Under the pieces are notes generated by a model that worked only from the letters and a program-made list of their open reading frames with translations, had not been told where the DNA came from and made no database searches. A stretch of 64,000 nucleotides of DNA from positions 620,001 to 684,000 of the forward strand of contig JACCIC010000135.1 in NCBI GenBank assembly GCA_018907035.1, read 5' to 3'. Source of the DNA: Sycobia sp. Sy_11. Taxonomy: Eukaryota > Arthropoda > Insecta > Hymenoptera > Epichrysomallidae. Below, in pieces: positions 12,896-24,390 of this stretch (within the stretch, counting starts at the first letter, position 1; each line of letters starts with the position of its first letter). The position numbers and the translations under genes are program-made.

Positions 12896-13163
12896 CCGTA
12901 AGAGCTATATGTAATATGCATATATCTGTGTATTATATACGGTTATATATTCTATATATACATACTGTATATACAGAAGCAACGATGGGTAAACTAGGGT
13001 CAATTATTTGTAATAAAATACGAGACATATTCTAGAGTCCGAACATGAACTGCGCTTAGATACGTGTGTATATATATAATGCATGCATATAAGAAATGTC
13101 TGCACTAATCTTTTCTCTATTTCGGCAAGATCGGACTGATTCCAGCCGCGACCAAAATCCATG

Positions 13164-13244
<81 letters not shown>

Positions 13245-13350
13245 TGTCTGTTCTTTACTTAAAACTTTGATTTTCAAACTTCGACCTTTCTCATTATGAC
13301 GTATTGTAATTTTGTAATATGAGTGAAAGAGCTCTGTGTGTATGTGTGTG
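12896..13350. repeat. Flank of R1-like LINE: repeat S (inverted copy) and microsatellites
   Basis: No gene. About 13080-13165 is an inverted copy of repeat S (also at 18115-18340 and 21562-21790), recognisable by ATGGATTTTGGTCGCGG and AAATAGAGAAAAG on the minus strand. (CT)n then (TA)n occupy 13165-13241. A short (TG)n/TATG tract at 13335-13350 abuts the LINE 3' end. Confidence 0.6.
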
Positions 13351-13568
13351 TTTTTTTTATTTTTTTTTATTAGGCGTAGGCAGAGCAAGCTCTGCACTAG
13401 TGGCCTCTCGAAACCAGCATCCCGCCGGAACTATCCGGGAATATTACTTCGGCGGGGCTGTTAGTTAGCCTATACGACTCCTCTTCTTATGACACTATGC
13501 AACGTCCCCCATCCACACAGGTGATCAGGGGTTCGGTGTTCGTCCTCTGCATCTTAAAATAGAATCAG

Positions 13569-16540
13569 TTAGCCTGGTTCATCCTGGGCCATTCGCCTAG
13601 TTGTATCGGCTTGTCTAAGTTTGGTCATCACCTCTTTTGCAAAACTGGCTACTGCCTTCCAGTTTTCAGGAGATTCCAGAATTATTGATAGGATGCTCTC
13701 TGGTCTTATTCGCTTATTGATGATGTTGATCAAGTGCTCACGTTGTGTTCTAAAACGAGGGCAGCTCAATAATATATGCTCGGCATCCTCGACCAAAGTC
13801 AGGCAGATGGGGCAGAAATCATTATGATCCAGGTGAAAGCGGTGGAAATAGGACCTAAAACAACCATGTCCAGTCAGCAACTGGGTTAGGTGGAAATCTT
13901 ATTCCCCGTGTTTCCTGTTGATCCATCTGAGTATGTCTGGAAGGATACGATAAGTCCATTGGCCTTTGCTAGAATCGGTCCATCGTTTTTGCCTTATTTC
14001 TATAGAACGATGACGTTCCACATTTTTAGCACCTTGTAGAGAATCCAATGCGGCCTTACATATGTTGTGCAGCCTAGCCAGTTCATCTGCAGCTAAATCG
14101 AAAGGAAGAATTCCGTCAAGTGTACCTCAACAGCGTCGGTGGATACTGTCCTGTAACCACTAATAATACGTATACAGGAGCGACGACGGGTCGCAATGGC
14201 CAGCTCACAATACGATTTAATTCCACATGCATGATGCCAGATTGGTGCTGCATACATGCTGACAGAATTAACAACATAAGCTAATAGCTTCCTCTGGGGT
14301 GGGCGTGGGCCACCAATGTTAGGCATGAGCCGACACAAGGCAGCTGAAACACGTTGCGTTTTTTCGCCAGATATCTTTGGATGCTCTTTGAACTTTAACC
14401 TGGCATCAAGCTGTACACCCAAGTATCGTAAAGATGGCGCAGAACTAATGCGGCAGCTACCAACTTTAAGAGTAATACTATCTACCTCCTTACGACTGCT
14501 GACAAGAACTACTTCTGTCTTGTGCTCCGCTAAATGTAGACCAGCCGACTTAATCCATCTACTGATGTTGCCGATTGCCTCATTGGCATTTACAGTAAGT
14601 TCATCAAGGGTCTTAGCCGTCACTATCAGAGCGATATCGTCGGCGTACCCTATTGTTATTGAACCAGGCGGTTGTGGAATCCTCAACACGCCATCATACA
14701 TAATATTCCACAATATAGGTCCCATACTGCGGGAGCCCTGTGGGACTCCCGCAGTAACCTTATGCGATACAATGCCTTCATCCGTTCGGTATAATATTAT
14801 CCTATCCTCAAAGTAGCTGGCCACGACATTCTGTAAACAACCAGGTACTCCGAACTCTTTAAGAGAATTCATAATAGAAGACCAGCGAGCTGAATTATAG
14901 GCATTCTTGACATCTAGAGAGACAATGGCGCAATACTGTTTAGTGCCACCTTTCCATCTCCTACCACTGATTGCATTTCTTGCGGTACACACTACCAGTT
15001 TAATGGCATCGACTGTTGATTTTGATTTCCGAAATTCAAATTGCCGTGAGGATAAGTCGTGCAATCCTCCAGTGAATACTTCCAGTCGGCTACATATTAT
15101 TTTTTCAAATATTTTACCTACCGTAACGAGCATACACAATGGCCTGTATGATGAAGGATCATCAAGTGGCTTATTGCCCTTAGGCAACAGGACTAACCTT
15201 TGAGTTTTCCAGCAATCAGGAAAAATACCCTCAAGAATAGAAGCATTATATACTTTTAGAAATATATCTGGATTCTTCTGTATCGCCAACTTAACTGCCG
15301 CATTAGGGATACCATCAGGGCCAGGGGCAGCATTGTGTCTAGTCTTAGCGTAAGCATTATGTAGCTCCATTTCTGTTATAGGAGGTATATCGTCGGAGTG
15401 TTGCGTGCGCAGTACAGTCCCATGGATGTCATTGGATAAGAGAGCGGAAACAATCTTATCAATCAATACCGTGCTAGTGGGTTGTATTGTTGCCCTACTC
15501 AATCATGCCATGACTGTTTTGTATGGTCATCCCCATAAGTCATTGTTGGCCTCTGCACACAGTTCAAGCCAGCATCGACACTTGCTGGCCTTAATGGCCT
15601 TGACAAGCGCTCTTTGTGCTTCTTTAAATAAACTATTAAACGTATCACGATGGGTGCGGGCTCTTTGGGCAAGTCTACGTGCGCGATGACATTGTTTGCG
15701 CAATTCTGCAATTTCAATTGTCCACCAGTAGACAGATTAACGATGTTTAAATCCGCTCTTAGTCCTAGTCATCGATGCATCGCGTGCTTCAGAGATATGC
15801 TTCATGAGTGCATTTGCCAAATGACCTGGTGCACCATATTCTAAACGCTCTTCTGATATGATAGTGGTGAACACTTCACAATCTAGCGATCTGATGTTCC
15901 ATTTCCGTGTGAGCATCCACTCATTGCATTTGTTCTTCACTTTCTTCTCTGCAATCTCATTCACGATCACCTTGTGATCAATGTGAGTATAAAGAACGTT
16001 TACTCTCCAATTAAGGATTCGATGAATCAGGTTAACACTGGCGAATGTTACATCAATGACTGATTGTTTATCTCCCCTAATGAAAGTGGATTCAAATCCC
16101 TTATTAACCACATGGAGTTGAAGAGAATGAAGGCCATCAAGCAGCATACTACCTCTGTTATTTGTTGAAGCGCTTCCCCAGGCTGTGGACGACGCGTTAA
16201 AATCGACAGCGATTAATAATGGTTTCTTGTCCATGGCTTCATCAATTAATTTAACTACAAGGATTTCAAACTGCTTGTCCGTCATGCTTGGAGGAGCATA
16301 TACACTAAAGACGTATATTTCTTGTATTTTAGCCCAGGATATCAATTCGCTCCGATGACTCGACTGCTTTAGTACCTGCCTATTTTGACCAATCCGGAGG
16401 GCAGCTCTATTGCTTGTGTCACTTATCCAGCGCTGTGGTCTGACCCTGTCACAATATGGGATCGGAGATTACAGTAATGTCTATTCTTATCTCCTTTATT
16501 GTCTGTTTCAGCAGGTCATGAGCTGCTACGCAATGGTTGG
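13569..16540 (-). pseudogene. R1-like LINE ORF2 (endonuclease-RT), broken
   Basis: Endonuclease: an N-terminal QLNTNHCVAAHDLL block lies near 16540, then after a frameshift the frame 16345-15737 with VDFNASSTAWGS, NNRGSMLLD and SVIDVTFAS. RT: 15502-14093, with PGPDGIPNAAVK, SLDVKNAYNSARW, GVPQGS and YADDIAL. The endonuclease and RT share one frame but are separated by in-frame stops at about 15737, 15530 and 15503. Another frameshift near 14100 leads to the C-terminal part with a stop near 13905 and a CPICLTLVEDAEHILLSC zinc motif at about 13810-13760. The order and motifs fit the R1 clade. Confidence 0.8.
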
Positions 16541-16558
16541 TATTCAGTTGGAGTATTC

Positions 16559-17929
16559 TCATGTTTTATGTCTGTTTAAAAACTCCACAGTGGTCGGGCA
16601 CTTATAGCTGTATGCTGGATGGTCAATCTCCTTTTTTCCTTCACATTTACAGAGTAAACAGCAGAGCTCGTTTACACACAGCTTGGATAGATGGTCTTTT
16701 CCACCGCAGTGCCTGTAAAGTTTAGTTTTGTCAGGGCCCGAGCACACGGACGCTAAATGGCCAATCTGCCAACACCTGAAGCAGCGCTTTATTTCTATTT
16801 TTTTTCGAACTCTGCAGCTGACCCATCCGATTCGAACATGCCCTGCACGTAGTAACTCAGCTGCGTGGTTATATGGTATAGACACCACCGCCGTCTGAGT
16901 ACTCCCATAAGCTTGCCGCAAGGAACGAGCGATTAGTAGGTTAGCCTCCTTTAGCTCGAGGTGTGTTTCCAGAGCCTCTAATACGTCATCCTTTGTAGTG
17001 ACCTCATCTATATCTTTAATCTCCAAAGTAATAAGATTAGTCAGGACCGAAGTTGATGCGCTATGGCCAACCTTAGTTTCAACAATGCGAGCCAACTCAT
17101 GTGCATCTTTGGCTGCCCGTTCCAACTGAAATACAAGGGCACCGCTTGCATGTCTGCGTATCCTGTTAACCTCATTCTTCACATGAGATAACTCCGGATC
17201 ATTCTTTATTTGACGCAGTACCTCCGCGTATGTAACTCCTTCATTGGCCTTAATCAAAATGGAATTAGGCCTATTTCGTCCATTAAGCCTGCGTGTACTA
17301 GATAATTCTTTATCTTTACCTTTAGGCTTCTTGCGCTTGATGGTCTGCCATTGATTTTCCTTGTCTTCAGACTTCCCTGTAGGTACTCAAACCGACTCTA
17401 GTGGTCTCCTTAAGCCCAATGATGGTTCTTTCGTTCTTTTGCCACCTATGGTTTTAGGATTGGAATCCATCCCTTCTGCTGCGCTTCGTTTGGTTTCAGA
17501 GCGTAGACTCGGTGTAGTCTGAGTCACCACTTCATGAGTACCAGGACGTTGATACTGCAACAGATCATCCTCTGCCATACTGATACATTTATATGAGGCA
17601 TTAATAGAACGAGCAAGATCCTTAATGGTCTTGTGCACGTTATGCCTATCTTTAACAAAATCCAACAATTGGCTGATCTTCTCACCAAGTCGCTCCAGAT
17701 GATTGTATCTGCGCGTGATGGAAATTTCTAGATTCGTCATTTCTTGATCCGTCATGACATCTCCCTTAGTACTTAATGTACTGTCTATGATGATGTTTGA
17801 TTTGCCCTCCCCAAAATCCGAGGGGCTACCACCGACCATAGAGGCTTGCACTCTATCGGAATCGGTGAGGAGATTGACCGGTCTTGCCGGAGTTACTCCC
17901 TGGGGTATATCCTTATTTATACCAAACAT
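16559..17929 (-). pseudogene. R1-like LINE ORF1 (Gag-like), one premature stop
   Basis: RNA-binding ORF1 protein of the LINE. The frame opens at ATG 17929 and continues to 16559 with a single in-frame TGA at 17387-17389; the protein either side reads through in the same frame, so the copy is only lightly damaged. The C-terminal third carries retroviral-type zinc knuckles: CFRCWQIGHLASVC (complete CCHC), then a changed second one where Tyr replaces the first Cys (YRHCGGKDHLSKLC), then CCLLC. ORF2 follows almost at once. Confidence 0.75.
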
Positions 17930-18096
17930 TAGTCATAATTGGCCTTAAGTTCGGGAGACCCTCCCTATTAGCTTTTTCTGTCCGCCCTGAGTATTTTATT
18001 TCCTCAGTGCCCTCTACAAATTGTAGCGAGCCATCCCCTATCCGCAACCTGGGAAGGCGCCAGATGGGAGAAAGCAACAAAACTTCATACTGGTTG

Positions 18097-18208
18097 GTGT
18101 GTGTGTGTGTGTGTGCGTGGAGAGAGAAAGAGATAGAGAATGGATTTTCGTCGCGGTTAAAGTCGGTCTGAATTTGCCGAAATAGAGAAAAGAATTAGTC
18201 GCGCATTT

Positions 18209-18271
<63 letters not shown>

Positions 18272-18340
18272 GTATAGATGAGCATTTGTTTTCTCTTTCG
18301 CTCAGGCCTTCACTTCCCCTACTTCAGCTCTTCTGCATCG
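18097..18340 (+). repeat. (TG)n/(GA)n and repeat S, copy 2
   Basis: (TG)n at 18097-18116 and (GA)-rich at 18119-18137 lead into repeat S (ATGGATTTTCGTCGCGG, AAATAGAGAAAAGAATTAG). A (TA)n tract at 18211-18268 follows, then GCATTTGTTTTCTCTTTCGC. The copy at 21562-21790 has the same parts in the same order. Confidence 0.7.
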
Positions 18341-18479
18341 TGCTTGCCTGCCACCTTGCCCATCCCCTTAATTACAGTCTGATTATGTTTATAATTTACT
18401 TGTGTAAAAAATACCCAATGTATATAAATATATTGCCTAGATAATTTTACCTATAATAATATTAACATATATTAAATAT

Positions 18480-19910
18480 CTGCAGGAAAAAATAATGAAG
18501 CTTCAAGGCTCGCCGAAACAATGTCAGTGGTGTGGCTCTATTGAGTTTAGTTCCAAGATCCCCCGCACTATTTTTCTGAATATTTATGATTTTTGCGAGA
18601 CTAATTACGAATATCGTAACAGCTTCAGGCGGAAATTGAATATTCATTCCTAAAACCATGCAAAGTCCATAAAGATTATTGTTGAGGCGACAAGAAAAAT
18701 GGTTTCGTCGTCGAACTCGTGTCGTATAAATATTTAGTTTAATACGACTATTCAAATAATTTAAAACACAAATGTATAATAAAATGATACTTTATTTATT
18801 CATAAATATTATCATTCACTCACATTGACAATTTAACGAATTTAACTATATAAAACAAATAATATTTATTATGAGGTCTTGCGAAAATTTTTAGAAGTGT
18901 TTCTCGCGCAGCGGTCACAATGAATCTCGTCTCGTTTTTCTTCGACGTCTCGGAGTCGAGAGGGAGCGTTAAAAATTAGCAAGGGAGGGGATTGAAGGAA
19001 AATTCAACAGTAAATGTACACGAAAATATTCAGGGGAGGAGATGGGTAGATGCGGGATCTCTCAGGTTAATTTCAGGTGAGGGATTTCTCGGACAGACCC
19101 GCCCCCTCAGCTGAGACCAATAAACCTTTAGTGCGCGAAGGTTGACCGAGCCTATACATGATTTGGGAATTTCTTCAATTATCTGCCATACTAATAAACA
19201 TCAGTACAAATACGTGAATAATCGGAAAATGTTAGCATTACACAAAGACAATGCCAGACGTTTAACTATACTTAACGGTTTGAGCACCTTATACGGACGC
19301 ATTTAGACCTACATAAATAAAAATATAAAGTAATAAAATAGATATAAAGTAATAAAATCTAACAATATAATTACACAAGCAATAAAATAATAAATTGACA
19401 ATTATGCAGAAGCACGCATACATTTAAGACGCTTTGGCGGCGTAACAATTATGGTTTGTTTAATTTCTTAAGAAAATAAAAACACTTGCAAAAAAATTTT
19501 AAACGATAATCATAGAGCTCATTTAAATACATATTTTTTGTTCTATACAGTTTTCGGTACAAATAATATTTTTCGACAAAGTTCCATTTCGGAAACTATT
19601 CCGTTTCGGAGTCCCGTGAACGGATCCCCGCATATACTCAATGCAGGTATTTTCGTATACATTTTTTTCGAGAAATATTGCTTGTTGAGACGAATTAAAT
19701 AGAATAAAAAATATGTATTTTAATGAGATGTACAATGATTTTTTAAAATACATTTTTGTAAATTTTAATATTTCCCGAGATATGTCCAAAAGACTCTATG
19801 TTTATAGTTTTTAACTTGAGAATTAAATTTTCATCAAACGTCACTACGATAATTTTAATCAGCATCCAAAAAAAAATCGAAAAATCGATTATGTTCGTCT
19901 TTCGGACGTT
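18480..19910. repeat. Dispersed repeat Z, copy 2, split by a solo LTR
   Basis: 18480-18679 and 19448-19720 together align with 7640-8120 and 20330-20720. The alignment breaks precisely at the solo LTR 18680-19447. No coding sequence recognised; 19720-20160 is AT-rich with nothing I can identify. Confidence 0.5.
18680..19447. repeat. Solo LTR, 768 bp, with 5-bp target duplication
   Basis: The block begins TGTTGAGGCGAC and ends GGCGTAACA (TG...CA), and is flanked by ATTAT at 18675-18679 and 19448-19452. It interrupts repeat Z cleanly. A GC-rich centre (about 18900-19140) contrasts with AT-rich ends. A 5-bp duplication is usual for BEL/Pao and Copia elements; I cannot tell which family made this LTR, nor its strand. 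It most likely arose by recombination between the LTRs of a full element. Confidence 0.7.
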
Positions 19911-20159
19911 CATCCACGATCTCTGTTATAAACTCACATAGCAATTCTTATTAAATCAAGCTTGCTGCGAGCACGCATTTAGACTGCCGATGATGGCCAT
20001 AGTCTTGGAGCAAGGCTAAATTACCAAAAAATCTTCGCGAAATTTACATCGCAGCGATCATACTGCAAGCATGCACTATTAAAAAATATTTTTTTTAAAT
20101 TCGTCGTAAAACCATCGAAATGTATTATACTGTAATAATTTTTAATATATAATATATAT

Positions 20160-21180
20160 AAGCAACTGTCGTCTCGGCTTAACTGAAAATAGTAATGTAA
20201 CTAATTTATTAAACAGTTAAATAATATCCATGTAAACAATTCTCTATCTATAAATCTACATTCCTATAGATAATTTCATCCTCTGAGAATATTTCTTGAA
20301 AAATAATCAAAAATTTAATCTTGGAGTCCCTTTGAAGCATCGGCAGCAGTGTGACTGTATTGAATAAGTCCTGTCACTATTTTCTTGAAAATTTACATAC
20401 TTATATTTTTTGGAGCGCGGATTCTTAACATCATAATAACCTTAAATCAAAATTAAATATGCATTTCCAAATCGATGGAAACTCCATAAAAATCATGGTT
20501 TTCTGAATTTATCTTAGAAAATGAAAAAATTTAACATTTAAAACTAAAGTGATAGAGCTCAATAAAATACACATACTATAATACACAACAAAATTCAGCG
20601 CATAGTACAAAAAATGTATTTTGATAAGATCTACAACTTTTGTTTGAAATACTTTTTGTAAATTAAAAAATTGTACACTGAAACAAAATTTCATAATTTT
20701 AAATAAATACATTTCTTCGAATTCAAAGAACGCAGAATTTGTTTAATATAAACAACTGTTTTTCGTTAAGAAAAATATATATTTAAATGTATTAACTGAT
20801 TTAGTTGAAACAATATTTTTAATTTAAAAAAATATTATAAATTGTCTAAATAGAATTTATTTAAGTAGCTAAATCAATTTCATTTTCTTAACATCATTAA
20901 ATTGCTTTTCATAAGCACATCATTAATTTTCATTTTTGTTTAATGAAAAATAAAAATGTTTCCAAAATGTTTTCGCCAGATGTATCCAGGGTTTTCATCG
21001 CAATTAACGCATGCCTCTACTAGTTGCTATCTTTATAATGAGATTCTGAACCTTTATAATTATATATGTAAAGTTTGAACGACTGAGATTTTGCGTTTCA
21101 AATTAAGTTGCCTTACGCTGCCTAGAATACTAATATAATATTATGTGTATATTTATATATTATATGATACATAAGAAAAA
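20160..21180. repeat. Dispersed repeat blocks Y-Z-X, copy 3
   Basis: Contains the three blocks seen at 7640-9597 in a different order and without the Mutator-like relic. Y at 20160-20280, Z at 20330-20720, X at 20740-21180. No coding sequence recognised. 21180-21560 is AT-rich with nothing identified. Confidence 0.5.
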
Positions 21181-21559
21181 AATGTAAATATAATTATTCT
21201 TTATTGCAATATAACATATATCATACGTTTACATAGTTGTAGATTACGAAAATGTCGGTTTAATAAGTTAATAGTTTAATAGTTTGTTTTGTCTTGTATC
21301 ATACTTAAAATATTTAATGTATTATATTTAATTTGTAATTTTTTTCTGCTTAACAAAAACAATTATAATGCAACAAAATGGCTTTGATAAAATTAACTTA
21401 ACACTGAGATAATAATAATTACTATTATCAGTAATGATAACTAAACTTTTTTCAAAACGATTTTCAAAAATTATTTGATTGCTTTTCATATTTTTGAAGC
21501 ATGCTATAAGTATAATCATATTTGACATATACCAATTATATATAAGAGAAGGTGAGGGC

Positions 21560-21561
<2 letters not shown>

Positions 21562-21598
<37 letters not shown>

Positions 21599-21790
21599 GA
21601 TTTTGGTCGCGGTTGAAGTCGGTCTGAACTTGCCAAAATAGAGAAAAGAATTAGTCGCACATTTCTTCGCTATATATATATATATGGATGTATAGATGTG
21701 CATTTGTTTTCTCTTTCGCTCAGTTCTTCGCTTCCCCTACTTCCCCTCTTCGGCATCGTGTCGGCTGGCCACCTTGCCCCTCCCCTTAAC
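21562..21790 (+). repeat. (GA)n and repeat S, copy 3
   Basis: (GA)n at 21562-21597, then the ATGGATTTTGGTCGCGG and AAATAGAGAAAAG segments and a CTTCCCCTACTTC segment. Same family as 18115-18340 and the inverted copy at 13080-13190. Confidence 0.7.
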
Positions 21791-21856
21791 AGCAGCCTGT
21801 ACACGTGCCCTCTGTTTCTCCTTCTTTGCTGTGATGCCTTAATTATATTATGTATT

Positions 21857-21884
21857 AAATGTCCGAATAGCTATTCGGACATTT
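21857..21884. repeat. 28-bp perfect palindrome
   Basis: AAATGTCCGAAT, AGCT, then ATTCGGACATTT form an exact 28-bp palindrome. It lies between repeat S and an unassigned GC-richer stretch (21885-22110). It may be a head-to-head transposon end, but I see no matching element. Confidence 0.85.
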
Positions 21885-22568
21885 TTCAGCAGTACGCTAC
21901 ATTTATCGATAGTCGAGATTGCAAACGGACCTTGTTCATGATTCTGCCGCAAAATCTGGCGCTGTCACGGAACCAACGTCGCCTATGTCTCTGGCAGTCT
22001 CGGTTCATCTCTGATAGAATAATAATGTATCCGTTTTCCCATTTTTCATCATTATCGGTAGGGGCTGCCGCTGTGTGGGTTGTTCGGTAAGAGTGGGGGG
22101 CTGGTTTTTTGTGTCTGGTATTCTCTAAAGTCGACACATCAATGTCTAACAATTTAAAAGACGCTTAGACGACAGTTCTTTAATTATTAACAGTAGTGGT
22201 GTTATTATTTCTGTACGACCACTCTTGTTATAGATAAAAGAGCTTGAATTGTTTGAATATAAAATTGTCTTCATTAAAATCTTAATATTCTTCAGATTTT
22301 CTTTATTATTTGATTTCATTGTTTTTATTGTTAGCTAAAAAAATCTATAATATCTGTATTAATTGTTTTGGTGAATATTTTATTTATTTTGTTCATACTG
22401 CATTTACACAGTTTATCGTTGAAATTATTTTAGTTATAGTTTAATATGTTTATGCTAGACCGATGCCTATGTTGCCGTTGCTGTCTCCTCTCTCACTAAC
22501 TCTCTCTCCCTCTCTCTCGCTACCCTAGGACTCGGTGCACGGCATCCGTGCTACCTCGTGATCTTCTC

Positions 22569-22601
<33 letters not shown>

Positions 22602-22699
22602 GTCTTCACGGCGCTAGCTGGCTCTGCGGCCGACGTCTATAACTACGGCGTCTCTCAGCGCGGAAAGAGATTTGCAGATGAATCTTCTCACAAAACTCA
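21885..22699. other. Unassigned sequence with CT-rich tracts
   Basis: No gene recognised. 21885-22110 is of higher complexity but has only short overlapping open frames on both strands. CT-rich tracts lie at 22495-22530 and 22564-22603. Confidence 0.4.
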
Positions 22700-24240
22700 T
22701 CCTGCTATTCCTGGGCACTAAATTCGCCATACTTGACGTTCCGGAATACCTAAACATCACTTTTTTCTACCGACGAAACACAATATCCCTCGTAGAAACT
22801 CCCCGTAGAAGTTGTCCCGACATACCTAAACATAGTTTCCTACCAACTAAACACGATAGTCCCAGTAGAAGTCGTCCCAAGAAAGCTAGCATGGCTTCCT
22901 AACGACTAAACACGATACTCCCTGTAGTAGTCGTTCGGAAAGAGTACCGTCTCAACAAGAATCTTCCCATAGAAGTTGACTTCCTCATATCTGGATGTCG
23001 TTTTCTATCAACTAAATACAATATTCCCCGTAGAAATCGCCCAGAGATAGCTGGACATCGCATTCTATCATACAAGCACACAACTGCATATATAAATCAT
23101 CTTGAGGCAACGAGATATCGTAATCCACCGCCCGTACATGCCAATACAATATTTCTTAGTAGAAACCGTATTTAAAATGTGTATATATAATATGTACAAT
23201 ATAATATACATACAATATATATTACATATTTTGTACATTTTCGTAGTGATGCCAACTGAAATTCAAGCAAAATGGTATGGCGAATAGCATATTTTTTAAG
23301 CAGACGATGGATATTTCCTTTTTATGCAGAAGTGACGATATATTATCTATATAGTTTGAGATTGTTGGTAAAAGAAGCGTATTTTGCAATCATTTCTTTT
23401 CTTCAAACTAAAAAAAAACAGTCCCTTGTCACAATTTTGAAGTTAATATAATGTATAAAAACAAAAATACAATTGTCGTCACAACCTATATTCAGTATGA
23501 TTTGGCCTACAAAACCATTTTCTAAGAGAAGGAAAAAAAAAGACAGAGAAAGAGAGAGAGAAATTTTCTCACGTAAGAGAAAATAAAATTTACAAAAATC
23601 AAAAGATATCCATAAGGTATGAATGCAGTGTCAGATAAACCTGAAGAACAAAAAAGGTAATGCCGATTAACTTCACACCTCCTTTAAGATACGAATCCCA
23701 CAGTTAGGAGGCCTACGATGGCTTGATCGCTAGAGCGAAGGACTAGTAACTCGGTGATCCGAGTTCAAATCCCGGTCTCGGCCGATTGATACAGGCACCG
23801 CTGTAATTATTTACATGTGCTTTGTTTACAAATACGTCGTAGACCTCCGACGCTGATTAGCACCGATAATTGGCAGCATAAATAAAGCGACGTTAAATAA
23901 CATAAAAAAAAAATCCCACTTTTAGATATGGGCATTCACTTGAGCTGGCCTGGTATTCATACTTTAAGTGGACTACTTTGAGTTGATGTTCGTGATTCAA
24001 GAAGTCACCTAATGGCCGCTGATAAAACTGATTGTGAAAACCATTACTTAATTTATTGTTAAAAGTAAAATGATTTTCAAGAAAAAACATAGCCTATGTC
24101 CTTCCCAAGATAATATAGAATCTATATGTCAAATTTCAGAATAATCGGTTCAGTAGTTTTTTCGGTTATCGCGTACAAACAAAGACACGCTTTGTCTTTA
24201 TAAATTAGTATGATATGATATGATATGATATGATATATAT
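22700..24240 (+). mobile_element. Minisatellite-bearing retroposon, copy C
   Basis: The clearest copy of the family. The ~59-bp units at about 22720-23100 repeat AAACACGATA..CCC..GTAGAAGTCGTCCC. They are followed by ATGCCAACTGAAATTCAAG at 23249, TATCCATAAGGTATG near 23606 and the RTE-like tail CGGTTCAGTAGTTTTTTC at 24145-24162. It ends in (TGATA)n at about 24208-24236. A SINE is inserted at 23702-23911. Confidence 0.65.
23702..23911 (+). mobile_element. tRNA-derived SINE with target duplication
   Basis: A 210-bp insertion flanked by AATCCCAC at 23694-23701 and 23912-23919. The head is tRNA-like: an A-box-like TGGCTTGATCGCTAGAGC near 23719 and a B-box-like GAGTTCAAATCCC at 23761-23773, followed by GGTCTCGGCC. 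The body ends in an A-run at 23904-23911. It is not a functional tRNA gene, because it continues about 130 bp past the tRNA part into a poly(A)-ended body. Confidence 0.75.
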
Positions 24241-24390
24241 TTGAATCTGTAACTGTTTTTGCATAAAAAATTTTTATAAAAGCTATTTATTATATAAAAT
24301 GTAAAATTACATACAGTGCTTCTAACAGCATAATTATGTAATATAAAAGTACATTAAAAAATTGTTTTATATAAATAATTTTATTTTATA
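24241..24390 (+). repeat. Repeat R, left piece (split by mariner)
   Basis: TTGAATCTGTAAC..., AAAGCTATTTATTATATAAA and AATTGTTTTATATAAATAA align with 31280-31430 in the left arm of the palindrome and inversely with about 32740-32880. The other half of this copy resumes at 39606-39900, so mariner interrupted an older repeat R. Confidence 0.6.

Larger units (their letters stand above)
13351..18096 (-). mobile_element. R1-clade non-LTR retrotransposon, near full length, inactive
   Basis: Two-ORF LINE of about 4.75 kb: Gag-like ORF1 with zinc knuckles, then ORF2 with an apurinic-like endonuclease, reverse transcriptase and a C-terminal CCHC motif. The 3' end is A-rich (TTTTTTTTATTTTTTTTTA on the plus strand) and lies directly against TGTGTGTATGTGTGTG. 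The 5' end abuts a (TG)n tract at 18097-18116. An insertion inside a (TG)n/(AC)n repeat is the known habit of some R1-clade families (Waldo, Mino type). Several disabling changes are present. Confidence 0.75.

Noticed and set aside
23706..23785. tRNA gene
   Set aside because: It has internal promoter boxes but continues into a poly(A)-ended body flanked by a target duplication, so it is a SINE.
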